Source of the DNA: Cryptomeria japonica
Taxonomy: Eukaryota; Streptophyta; Pinopsida; Cupressales; Cupressaceae
Assembly: GCF_030272615.1 (NCBI RefSeq)
Contig: NC_081415.1
Span: 369,215,667 to 369,279,666, forward strand
DNA: 64,000 nt
Direction of reading: 5' to 3'
Position 1 is the first letter of the stretch; the number at the start of each line of letters is the position of its first letter. This document shows positions 1 through 10,330 of the stretch, piece after piece. The notes under the pieces were generated by a model that was not told where the DNA came from, searched no databases, and was given only the letters and a program-made list of their open reading frames with translations. The position numbers were made by a program, and so were the translations under genes.

Positions 1-844
1 GTTTCTTTCACTAGCCATTCATATTTTATAGTGAAATGAAATTGGAGAAAAGATATTTAAATATGTTCTAAATGAAATTTCAATACAAATTTGGTTCTCA
101 TATGGTGATCCAAATGTGCAGGTACATGCATTGATGAAAATTCACATGTCATTCATGATGACAATGATGTTATCAGATCAAATCTAAAGGTGTTATAAGG
201 TCATCAATCAAATAGCTTGGCATGATGCATGCTCTATACAATGATATAGAAATTATATTTATATTATTTAAAATCAAGGAAATTCCCTCTATGAACTTGA
301 ATGACACCAATTAGGTTGTCCCATTACAAGTTGATTGTTGGTGTTAACTATTGAAGGTAGACGTGAGTTTGTCTAGCCCTCTGTTGCATCATTAATTTGT
401 ATCCTATTTCAACTTTATATAATAATAAAGAAATTGATAAATTACAAAAGCTTCCTCATGGATTTGTTGTCTTTACTTAAGAATCACTAAAAGTTGTGTC
501 TACCTTGCTGCAATATAATTATAAAATTAATTTATTTTCCTTGAAATTAATCTGCAATTCATAGTACACATTCACAATTGATTGTGAAGACAAATTAATG
601 CATCGTAGACACATCCATTCATATAAGTAAACACATAAAATAAGAGACAATCTAAATTTGCTTGTAGTCATTTCATTCAACTCAATTATGTATACAATTT
701 TGTAAAGCAGTAAAGAAAAAGCAACTATCTTCTATTATCAAAAATCTCAAACATAATACATTCTACCCGCCCAAAAGAATTTTCAAAATAACTTGCAGAT
801 GGCCTTGAATTCCTTTTTATAATAGAAAAGGAGCCAAACAAGCT
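1..844. other. AT-rich stretch, nothing recognised
   Basis: I see no convincing reading frame, repeat pair or element end here. The composition is AT-rich like the rest of the window. Confidence 0.4.
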
Positions 845-1048
845 TTAGGTCATCTGCACATGTTTCAAAATCTCATTAGCCTCAACAAGAATATGGTCTT
901 CATGAGCAATCATTTCTCCTTTTGCAAAAATTCGGTGCAGGTCTTTATAAGGCAACTCACTGTCCAAATTCCCTTGTCTACAATTATTCTTTAGCTTCTC
1001 TACAACATAATCTCCAGAGCTCAAGCTTGCGTTTTCTTTTGCCTTCAA
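845..1048 (-). CDS. possible terminal exon of an unidentified gene
   Basis: A minus-strand frame of about 67 codons ends in TAA. Its composition is balanced and protein-like (for example SELPYKDLHRIFAKGEMIAH and EDHILVEANEILKH), with charged helical stretches, and it does not resemble the retroelement relics around it. An in-frame stop lies just upstream of the first codon, so if real it would be a last exon whose upstream exons are absent or beyond a splice site I cannot place; the first codon is arbitrary. I do not recognise the family. A chance open frame in AT-rich DNA is the main alternative. Element A begins about 240 bases to the right. Confidence 0.3.
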   Translation of the reverse strand: MKAKENASLSSGDYVVEKLKNNCRQGNLDSELPYKDLHRIFAKGEMIAHEDHILVEANEILKHVQMT

Positions 1049-1289
1049 TTGAGTTTTTGCTCAAAATTGAGAAAATTATCTCGAATTGGTGCTTTCATTC
1101 ATTTGAATGAGCAATTGAGCAACTTTTAAACTTCACTGTTGACTTTATTTGATCGACAGTCGGAAAAGTGAAAAAATGTCACAATTTTTTTAACCGATGG
1201 TCAGTTTTGCAACACTTGGCATCGTTGGGTAGTTGAAACATTTTAAAACCATCACTAATGAGTTTTGCACTATCTGATGATGTGGATGT

Positions 1290-2442
1290 TGTTGGCAAGA
1301 GAAAATGTATTGGAAGAGATAAGTGCTTGAGGAGTGTTTCGGTTTTGTCATTGATGGCAATTCAAATCATAAACTTCATTCGGAATATGCAAAATCATCC
1401 TACCGGAAGTTCGAAGTCTACTTTGCTTAAGTCTGGAGGGTGGAACACAATGTTCGATAGAGTAAGAGTACAATGAGTAGAACTCAATTTTGGGTGCACA
1501 TTTTTCATTGTGGTGGAAGAGGTAGTTGATTGGATGATTGGAATAACTTATTCCATAATCCTAGCCTTTGGTATTGATTCTTGTGCAATATTGAAGATCT
1601 GACATCCGATATTTTTGGAAGAACAAGGTTATTTGGGTGATTAGTGGTGTAGCATGTTATACAAAATATTTGGGATTATTTTGTTGATTGGTTCCGAGTT
1701 TGAGGTTGTCGAGCCAACATATGTGAAGCATATAATCAATTTCTTTTGGCCCGCATGTACATTAGTAATCGGATTGAGCCAACTCCTTTTTACACGTTTC
1801 ATGTTTTGCAAATGTTTTTGGAGCCAACATGTTGGTGATGTAAAACAAGTGATGCAGATATATAAGACTGATCTATATGATCATTTTTATGATCGATGTT
1901 GGTGTGTGAAGATTATATGAGCATTTGTGTGCATTTCAACATGCACTATCTTTGGATTTATGCTTTGGTGTATGACAAAACAACAAAATAGAGCAGTGTG
2001 CCAAAACAATGGAAGTAAGATACTTTGTGCTTAACTAGAACTGCACTTTGGAATTTGTAGATGCTATTCATTAGTTCAAACATTCAAGTTATTATTTGTA
2101 AAAATTTGTAGGATAGTGGGTCCTTCGGGGGTTGTAGCCCTCTCTTGTAACTGAGTAGTGAGCTCTAGGCAGTGTGCCTGAATGCATGTGCATTCCCCTT
2201 TGTAATATTATTATACTCCTGATCATAGTATTTTAATATTGTGGGTCTCAATCCCATCGTGGTTTTTCCCTTTCCAGGTTTCAACGTAAAAATTCTGATG
2301 TTATAGTTTTGTGCTTGTTTGTATTGAGTTTATGCGCTTTACTTTTATTCATTTCCATCAAGTGGTTTAAGAATCAGTTCAAGAAATTAAAAAATTTCAA
2401 AACAACGATTCACCCCCCTCTCAGTGTTCATTGATTCCAATA
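1290..2442 (+). repeat. element A 5' LTR
   Basis: Starts TGTTGG and ends CCAATA (CCAACA in the 3' copy), giving the short inverted ends of an LTR. It is collinear with 7897-9049 at the same length of 1153 bp. The primer-binding site follows two bases after its end. Confidence 0.9.
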
Positions 2443-2444
2443 AT

Positions 2445-2457
2445 TGGTATCAAAGCC
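2445..2457 (+). other. element A primer-binding site (initiator Met-tRNA)
   Basis: TGGTATCAAAGCC is complementary to the 3' end of plant initiator Met-tRNA (consensus TGGTATCAGAGCC), with one G-to-A change. It lies two bases after the 5' LTR, where a copia-type primer site is expected. Confidence 0.85.
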
Positions 2458-2693
2458 TTGTTCCTCGGAGGAAGCCTAATAGCTTGAGGTAGATCCGGGA
2501 TAGTGAATCAATGGACTCCGATTTACAAAAATAATTCATTATGCACTTGAAGATCTAGATACAACAAGAAAAGAAGAAAATAGCCTAAGAAGAAATGTGA
2601 GCGATGCTAAAGACTTCATTGAGTCATTGAAGGAGAAAGTGTATACATCCAGAGAAAAGAGAAAGGAAACTATGGACAAACTCAAGGAGAAAG

Positions 2694-2852
2694 TGTTACA
2701 AGTGTGGTTGTCGTTGCACCAAAAGATCGACCTGTTAATGCCCGATACAACAACTAGACTTATAGAATCCACAGGAGGCAGTTAATCCATGTCACAAACC
2801 TGAGCGCTGCATTGAATAACATAAGGAGACCAAGAGCACACACCTTGCAACA
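2694..2852 (-). repeat. TRIM 3' LTR
   Basis: Left copy of the 159-bp repeat, starting TGTTACAAG and ending CTTGCAACA on the plus strand. The polypurine tract abuts its right edge, making it the 3' LTR of a minus-strand element. Confidence 0.85.
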
Positions 2853-2893
2853 ATCCCCCCTAGCGCAAGCAAGGGGTTTGGACCGGTGACCAA

Positions 2894-2905
2894 GCTCTGA
2901 TACCA
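2894..2905 (-). other. TRIM primer-binding site (Met-tRNA)
   Basis: GCTCTGATACCA on the plus strand is the complement of TGGTATCAGAGC, a perfect 12-base match to the Met-tRNA primer site. It is separated by two bases from the right-hand LTR. Confidence 0.85.
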
Positions 2906-2907
2906 CT

Positions 2908-3066
2908 TGTTACAAGTGTGGTTATCGTTGTACCAAAAGATCGACTTGTTAATGCTCGATACAACAACTAGACTTATAGAATCCACAGGAGGTGTTTAAG
3001 ACATGTCACAAACTCGAGCACTCTGTTGCACAATATAAGGAGACCAAGGGCACACACCTTGCAACA
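2908..3066 (-). repeat. TRIM 5' LTR
   Basis: Right copy of the 159-bp repeat, the same length as the left copy with scattered substitutions. It lies beside the primer site. Confidence 0.85.
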
Positions 3067-4039
3067 AAAAGAAGACCAAATAATTGATAACTAAGTCTTA
3101 AAGGACAAGACAGATGAATTTGAAAATAATGCAGTCTTGAAGAATGAAATGCAATCCATTGTGATGAAGCTAACAAAGGAGATTGAAGATAGGAAGAAGA
3201 ATGAGGAAAGTTTGACTCAGTCATTAAAGGATAGATATGATGAATGTTGTAGACTAAATTATGAAAATGACTAGCTAAAGCTTGAATTCATACAATCCCA
3301 GAATAATGAGCAAAAGCTTGAAAGGAAGATCATAATTCTAATAGATGAACTTACCATTGCTAATGAGTACAAGGAAAAATTTGAGGTTAGCTCAGATAAG
3401 CTAGATGAGATGTTACAAAGCCAGAAGAGTAGAGATGACAAGCAAGGACTTGGATATGAGAAAGGAGAAAGCTTCGAATCTGGTCAAAGCAATACTAAAC
3501 CTCATCGTCAAAAGAATAAGAGGTCTCTAATAAGACAACCTAATGCTTATAAATTCAATGGTAAATGCTTTGTTTATAATAAATTTGGTCATATGGCAAG
3601 TCAATGCAAAAATAGGGCAAATAAGAATAGTTCATCATTCTCCGGACAATGTTTCGATTACAATAAGTATGGTCATAAGTCAAATGAATGCAAGAGTATG
3701 GAAAATAGGAGAAATATGAGATGCTATGCTTGTGGAATATTTGGACACATTGTTAATCAACGCAGGTCAAGGGGAAATCGAGGTAATTCTAGGCCTAATC
3801 AGAGAAGCAACATTGTTTGCTATGCTTTCAACAAATCCGGTCACATTGCAAAATTTTGTAGAAGCAAGAATATGAACAAGAATGCTCTGACAAACAAGAA
3901 CAAGTCAGATGATAAGGGCAAAGTGAAGGTTGAAGAGATCAGAGAGCAGTACAAGAAGAAATGGGTCAAAAAGGGTGATTTAGATGCAGTGAATGGTTTC
4001 GCACTTGATTTCAGTGCTGGAACCTCATCTAGTGACTAA

Positions 4040-4469
4040 GGCACTTGGCCTTAGGGGGAATCTTTTCATATATATCCTAAAAACCTTCTATCTGAGATCT
4101 ATAACTGGCTATGGCAGGTTGGAGATGATTGTGAATGATTTTACACTCAATCCTAAAGGATCTCTGGAAGACTTCATGCCAATTCGAGACTCTGGAATAA
4201 TATTCATGAGATACAAAGCATGCAGAAGAGTTAGGGTTGAGCATTTATTATACCTAAATGTTAGGTATGTGGTGGATAGAAAGGGTGATTTAACTCTAAT
4301 TTCTCACATTGCGTTCAAAGTGAAAGAGTAGGAGAGCTTGACGAAGAAGATTGTACAATGATCTCAGAGCTTTGAAGAGATTCGACGAAGATTTCTTGCA
4401 TCCGGTTGGAGACTAAAAGGTAATTTTAGAGTTCTAAAACTTTCTCTATTTATAACCTAAAATTCAACA
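4040..4469 (+). other. spacer between element A gag and second ORF
   Basis: About 430 bases with only broken frames. A TATA-like stretch (CTATTTATAACC, 4447-4458) lies roughly 12 bases before the start codon of the following frame, so an internal promoter is conceivable. This is inference only. Confidence 0.35.
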
Positions 4470-7400
4470 ATGGCATCATCTAGTGTGGCAACTCCGTTGG
4501 TTGTTGACATAACTGATAGGGCAAGGCCAAATTTTAAGAAACACCCATATAAATTGATGGAAGATGATCCGAAAGGAGCATTTTCATCTATTCTATATGT
4601 TGTTTTTCATATTGAAGATATTAGGGTTTAGATCCATTGCAACATTGAAGAGCTTGGGAACACTCAAATGATGAAACTTTATACAGAGCACATGATAGAT
4701 GGCATGTGAAACCTAAAATTTGAATTCCAATCTCTCTAGGATGAGGGTTTCATTCAATTTGTAAACTTTCTAGTTTTTGATGAACCCAAATGGGTTAGAT
4801 ACGTTCTGAGGTGAGTTCATGACGAATTCATATGGGCTGACAAGCTGCACAAGATCACAAAGCTAGCAATCAAAGCCATAACATGCTTGAATGCAACTGG
4901 TGAAGTTCTTGGCCTAAGAAATGTAAAGAACCAGACCGTGACGAAGGCAACCGGTTCCCAACATGATGGGAGATTGATGACAACCAGTGACATTATTGAA
5001 AATGATGTTAGGTTTTCATCCACGGTGATAGGCTATAAGGTCTACCAATCTAGTAGAGACAACTCAGTATCTGGTATGATTATTTACCGTGCCCACCAAA
5101 TTCTCAAAGAAGACAAGTTGTATGATCTGTGTGAGGTGCTCCAGAGTGAGCTCATGAACAATTTGGAGAAGATAAAAGAAGAAAAAAAGCATGTATTTAA
5201 ATTTGGTACCGTGATTATCTACATATACTTCTATGTCATGAATGATGTCCCTAGTGTAGGCAAAGTTCAATGGGCCTATGACAGGCCGGTGGCGGTGCAA
5301 ATAAAGGAAACTCTAGAAGGTTTAGGAGATGCACAAGTTAATAAAGCTATTCTATGGGGATAATTCAAAACCTTCTAAGGCATGATGTAGAGAAGGGAAA
5401 TGATCCCTAAGGAAATTGTGGAAAAGTATGAAGACTCCATATGCTTCATGGTGGACACCGACCAATGCTTAATGGAGGTCGTTGAACCCAAGACAACATG
5501 GATCATGCCCATGGGGTATGAGGTTGATGGTAATACTCTTAATGCATATGCTCAACACCTTTTGAGAAAACCAGTGGACAAATTAGAGGGAATATTTCAG
5601 ACATATAAGGAGAAAATATCGAGCTTGTACTCCCATTTCACCAAACCTGGGATGCAGAGAAGAGTGAGGAAGGAAGTGAAACAGCTAGTGGAGGATATGA
5701 GAGTTACAAAGGGGGCAGTTTGAAGAGCTAGAGAGAGGAACATCTTGAATGATGAAGATACGGTCAAACCAAAGAAGACCAAACTGGAAAATCCTTCACC
5801 AAAGCCAAGGGAAACAAGGAAATCGACACCTTCCTCCAATGCTCAAAAGCCCATCCCACCATCAAAGCCTCAATCCAAACCATCCAATGGAGCTTAGAAG
5901 AGGAAGAAAAGGAAACCAAGAAGAGTTTATGTGGCAGCCATTGTGAAAGAGGAGACTGAATCAGATGAAGTAGTGAGAGAAGTCAAGAAGAGTGCTACTA
6001 CTGTCAGGGTTGTCAAGAAGCAACCATCCAAAGAAGGTCAGCCTATCAAGAAGCCAAGAGTTGAAGCTGAGCAACTCGACATAAATCTTAAGCAACTGAA
6101 GGAAACAATAACAAAACAAGGTAATCTCAAATTCCTTTCTCAATTTTATGATCAATTGGATGAGAAAGGGAAGAGATCACTAGAAGAGGCTACAATTGTA
6201 TATTTGAATAAGTATAGCAGGGCACTTATAGAAATTGCATCTAAAGTTCCCAAAATTTTGTATGATAGTTTGGATTTGAGAAAATAAACCACTAGAATAG
6301 AAGAGGAGAGAATAAGTGAATATGAGCTAGTGCAACTCTGTCTGGTAATTGCCAAGACAAAAGTTGACATAATTCTTAAAGAAAATAAAGAAAGATTTAG
6401 AAGCAAAACCAGAATAAATAAAATAATGATTGGCAAGAATGAGGATGTACACAATGAGACACGAGAAATTTTGAGGGAAATACTTCAAAAGTATAAGTAT
6501 GATGTAGTTCCTAAGAAATCTTAGGAAAGTGTTCAAAAGTCTGTTCCGGAAATCCTTGGGATGCCACCCATAGGAGATGAGCCAAAAAATTTAAAATTGG
6601 ATGGACAAATAACTGAACAAGTTACTATTGCTAATGATATCGATGACATTTAGAAGATTGTAGACTCTGGTGAAGCAGCTCAAAATCCTTCGGTGATGAC
6701 TGTTGAATTAGAGAAGAAAGTTGAGGAAGTTAGTAATGAGAAGGGAGAGGATACAAAGAAGGAAGAGAAGGAGAAGGATGAAGGAAAGGATGAATAGGTT
6801 CCATTGGCAAGAGACCCTATGGAATCTAAAAAGGGAAAGCAAATAATAAGCAACACAAATCTCATCCAAGGACCTATAAATCTTGATTCCTTATCTACTG
6901 TTCAAGCACTCAGATTTGCAACAATCGCCCAAGCTAAAGCTAGTGAAGACGTATTGAAGTCCCACACTGAGGACAAAGAGCTTATATCCTTAGCTATAAG
7001 TGTTCTTGAGAAAATTTTACCATCTTTCAAGCAAGACACACTTGAATCACCCCCCGACAAGCTGAGAAGTATGCTTAAGTCAGTGGACTCCCATTTTGAA
7101 TCCCTAGAGAAGGTTGCTAAAGTAAAAGTACTGAGCCATTTCAATGCCATGAGGTTAAGGATAATTTTGAGGATGGTTGAAGGAGATAGGATCAGTTTGA
7201 TTATCAGTGTGAAGGGCATTCAAGAGGCATTGGAAGAAGGAGGAAAAATATACAAGTCATGTCTTCTATTGCCAAAGTTTACTATTGAGCTTGATAAGAA
7301 GATCAAGGAGTGTGAAGGAAAACTAGTCGGTATATCTTAGCCTATGCCCCCTAGGCTGTCTTTGCTAGTCATTAAGAAGCTCAAGTGATGCTTCTACTAG

Positions 7401-7678
7401 ATAAAATAAAGAGCATAAATCAAGAGAAAGATAAAATAATTGGTAGAGTGGGAGAGCTGAGGAACCTAATCACTCCCCAGTTGGATACTCTACTTAGTAG
7501 TCTGCAGGATGCCATGAATGCACTAAATAAGAGTGTTCCTTCAGACCTCTTGGGTGCAGAAATGCATGCATGTCTATTCAGTTCTCTCATCAACATTTTG
7601 GAGAACCTGAAGAAAGGTTGGGATGATCACTTGCAGTCCTTGAGGACTATTTTTGTAGACATCTTCAATTTTTTGTAA
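4470..7678 (+). pseudogene. element A second ORF, about 1,070 codons, unknown function
   Basis: From ATG 4470 (MASSSVATPLVV) one frame persists to 7339, broken by a number of scattered stops but no frameshift. It then shifts once and continues 7385-7678, ending shortly before the 3' LTR. The first third is globular (KAITCLNATGEVLGL near 4870-4920; HVFKFGTVIIYIYFYV near 5190-5240). The middle (about 5700-6060) is Pro/Lys-rich and basic. The rest is Lys/Glu-rich and probably coiled coil (5931-6290, 6680-6800, 7385-7640). I see no RT, protease, integrase or RNase H motif and no convincing membrane segment. Its place between gag and the 3' LTR is where some plant elements carry envelope-like or accessory ORFs. 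I do not recognise the family, and a captured host gene is possible. Confidence 0.6.
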
Positions 7679-7884
7679 GTTGTTGTGTATACCCTTGTAC
7701 ATAGAATTTTGAGAGGATGCCTACCTTTTCCATTGATGTTAAAGGGGAGGACAAAAGTGAAAAATGTTGTATATTCTCAAGGGGAGCCTGTTGGAATCTT
7801 GCATTTTCAAAGTTTTGAAATTTTGCAGTGTATGACATTTTTGGTTTGACACAGTCATTTTTCACCAAGTGTTGCCATCAATGC

Positions 7885-7896
7885 CAAGGGGGAGAT
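7885..7896 (+). other. element A polypurine tract
   Basis: CAAGGGGGAGAT lies directly before the 3' LTR start at 7897, the standard plus-strand priming site. The LTR's first bases have drifted from TG to TT. Confidence 0.8.
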
Positions 7897-9049
7897 TTTT
7901 GGCAAGAGACACTGTACCAGAAGAGATAAGTTTGAGGAGTGTTTGGGTTTTGTCATTGATGGAAACTCAGATAAGAAGCTTCATCCAAAATATGCAGAAT
8001 CATCCTACCAGAAGTTCAAAGTCTACTTTGCTTAAGTCTGGAAGGTGGAACACAATGTTCGACAAAGTAAGAGTACATTGAGTATAACTCAATTTTGGGG
8101 TGCACATTTTTCATTGTGGTAGAAGAGGTAGTCGATTGGATGATTGGAATAGCTTAGTCCATAATCCTAGCCTCCGATATTGATTCTCGTGCAAGATTGA
8201 AGATCCGACATCCGACATTTCAAGAAGAACAAGGTTATTTGGGTGATTAGTGTTGTAGCGTGTTATGCAGAATCTTTGGGATGATTTTGTTGATTGGTTC
8301 TAAGTTTGAGGTTGTCGAGCTGACATATGTGAAACATATAATCAATTTGTTTTGGCTCGCACGTGCATTAGTAATCAGATTGAGCCAACTCCTTTTTACA
8401 CGTTTTATGTTTTGCAAATGTTTTTGGAGCTGACATGTTGGCGACCTAAAACAAGTGATGTGAATATATAAGACCGATCTATATGATCATTTTTGTGATC
8501 GATGTTGGTGTGCGAAGATTATATGAGAAGCCGTGCATAGTTTCATGTGCGCTATCTTTGGATTTATTCTCCGATGTATAACATAACAACAAAACAGAGC
8601 AGTGTGACATAACAGTGAAAGTAAGATACCGTGTGCTTAACGGGAACTACACTTTGGCATTTGTAGATTCTATTCATCAGTTCAAACATTCAAGTTATTA
8701 TTTGTAAACATTTGTAGGATAGTGGGTCCTCCGGGGGTTGTATCCCTCTCTTGTAATTGAGTAGTGAGCTCTAGGCAGTGTGCCTAAATGAATGTGCATT
8801 CCCCTTTGTAATATTATTATACTCTCGATCACAGTATTTTAATATTGTGGGTCTCAATCCCATCATGGTTTTTCCCTTTCCGAATTTCCACGTAAAAATT
8901 CTGGTGTTATGGTTTTGTGCTTGTTTGTATTGAGTTTCCACACTTTACTTTTATTCATTTGCATCGAGTGGTTTAAGAATTAGTTCAAGAAAGTTAAAAA
9001 TTGTAGAACACTGATTCACCCCCCCTCTCAGTGTTCATTGATTCCAACA
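7897..9049 (+). repeat. element A 3' LTR
   Basis: 1153 bp, collinear with 1290-2442 and ending CCAACA. TSD-like GACGC follows. Confidence 0.9.
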
Positions 9050-9109
9050 GACGCCACATATCTATCATGGTTTAACAATCTCCTCCATCGCAAAGTTGTT
9101 GGGATGTGT

Positions 9110-10320
9110 AAGAAGATTTTGTCGATGGTCATTTCTTTTGATGTGTACATCCACTGATGCATCGACGATTCAACAAGATGATATTTAAATGTCACTGGGA
9201 TGCAAAATCTCACCAACAAGATTTCTCTTTTTGAGTGTCCATCCACATGTGCATAGGCGAGTCGACAAGATAGAATCAGAGCCTTTCCTAAGTGCATGAC
9301 CTCACCGATCTATCCATGTTGGTATTGTCAAGTCACCGATTACCTCTACAACCATCAACATCCAACTCAGCAGGAGAAAACTAGTCAAACATGGCCCCCA
9401 CTAAGTCTCAAAGGTTATCGACAAGAGATCTCACTTCGACAATCTCTCAGAAACGCTTTATCAAAAAGAAAGGCTACATCAAAATCTATCCCCTTGTCAC
9501 AAACACTCAGCAATGTCTTATCGATATGGTCTTATCAGCAAAGACTATGTCTTCAACATCCTTCTTGAAATGTCTTATCGAACACTAATGTTACATTGAA
9601 ATCTAGCTTTTTGCCATAGCACATTAACTGTCTTATTGATATCATATCTTGTCGGTAAGAAGAGTGACTTCAGCTACTGGCTTGAAGCATCTTACCAAAC
9701 TCTAATGTCACACATAAATCCCTGACGTTGCAAACACTGAACGAAGATAACCGAAATAGTCTTATCGCTAAGGAAAGTGACTTTGGCTACCAGCTTGAAG
9801 CATCTTACCGAACTCACATGTTACATCGAAATCCTAGCTTGTCACCAAGACTCATCAACTGCCTTATCGATATCTATAAGAAGTATGACTTTACTTAACT
9901 GGCTTGAAGCATCTTACTAAACTCTAATGTCACATCAAAATCCCTGAAGTCACCAAGATTGAATAAATCTATACCAAAATAGTCTTATCGCCAAGGAAAG
10001 TGACTTCGATTGCCAGCTTGAAGCATCTTATCAAATTCACATGTTACACTAAAATCCTAGCTTGTCGCCAAGACTCATCAATCATCTTACCAATATTGGT
10101 AAGAAGTATGACTTCAGTTAACTGCTCAAACTATCTCACTGAACACTAAGGTTACACCGAAATCAACTCTTCGCCAAAACCATTCCAAAGTCTCACCGAA
10201 ACAACAACTCATCGGAGAAAGACTTGACTTCGGCTAGTTGCTTGGAGAGTCTTATCAAACTCCAAAGTCATACCGAAATCAGCTCTTCGCCAAGACATAT
10301 TACAGTCACAACAAACTTTC
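9110..10320. repeat. degenerate ~110-bp tandem repeats with ~222-bp higher-order period
   Basis: The phrase CTTGAAGCATCTTACC recurs at 9681, 9794, 9903 and 10017, with a weaker copy at 9563, giving alternating spacings of 113, 109 and 114. Alternate units share their continuations: CTAATGTCACA with AAATCCCTGA, against CACATGTTACA with ATCCTAGCTTGTC. The true period is therefore near 222 bp, made of two related subunits. Looser copies extend left towards 9110 and right to about 10320. Open frames here are by-products of the repeat. It may be a decayed satellite or part of an element body. Confidence 0.7.
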
Positions 10321-10330
10321 TAAAGAGACT

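Larger units (their letters stand above)
2694..3066 (-). mobile_element. ultra-small TRIM/SMART-type LTR element nested in element A
   Basis: Two 159-bp direct repeats (2694-2852, 2908-3066), reading TGTTGCAAGG to CTTGTAACA on the minus strand, flank only 55 internal bases. These hold a primer site, TGGTATCAGAGC read on the minus strand (plus 2894-2905), and a polypurine tract (minus-strand GCTAGGGGGGAT, plus 2853-2864) beside the 3' LTR. Flanks GAAAG (2689-2693) and AAAAG (3067-3071) look like a target-site duplication with one change. The element plus one duplication is 378 bp, a multiple of three, and the gag coiled-coil frame continues unshifted across it. It has no coding capacity and would be mobilised in trans. 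Confidence 0.85.
2511..4039 (+). pseudogene. gag: element A gag relic (coiled coil plus four decayed zinc knuckles)
   Basis: The N-terminal half of gag is unrecognisable. From about 2597 the frame encodes Lys/Glu-rich coiled-coil sequence, is interrupted by the TRIM at 2694-3066, and resumes after it in the same frame. The segment around 3396-3460 (KLDEML, DDKQGLGYE) is typical of plant copia Gag just before the nucleocapsid. Four knuckles follow, at residues 53-66, 81-94, 105-118 and 137-150 of the frame opening at 3410. Each has lost one zinc ligand: second Cys to Tyr in knuckles 1 and 2, last Cys to Arg in knuckle 3, second Cys to Phe in knuckle 4. The frame ends at its own stop (SAGTSSSD), with no protease after it. 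As it stands it could not bind nucleic acid through these knuckles. Confidence 0.8.
1290..9049 (+). mobile_element. element A: non-autonomous Ty1/copia-like LTR retrotransposon
   Basis: Two 1153-bp direct repeats (1290-2442 and 7897-9049) flank a Met-tRNA primer site, a gag-like relic with zinc knuckles, a long frame of unknown function and a polypurine tract. Flanking pentamers GATGT (1285-1289) and GACGC (9050-9054) fit a target-site duplication that has since gained two C/T changes. No protease, integrase, RT or RNase H motif was found, so it depended on a helper. In the first ~155 aligned LTR bases I count about 21 differences, mostly transitions, so it is an old insertion. It contains a nested TRIM (2694-3066). 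A gag-only (TR-GAG or LARD) class fits best. Confidence 0.85.

Noticed and set aside
7789-9049. Alternative 3' LTR start of element A at 7789 (TGTTGGAATC, which could pair with the LTR end)
   Set aside because: Homology with the 5' LTR begins only at 7897, just after the CAAGGGGGAGAT tract; 7789-7896 has no counterpart before 1290.
9296-9588. Two overlapping plus-strand ORFs
   Set aside because: They lie in the degenerate tandem repeats, with repeat-driven composition and no recognisable domain.
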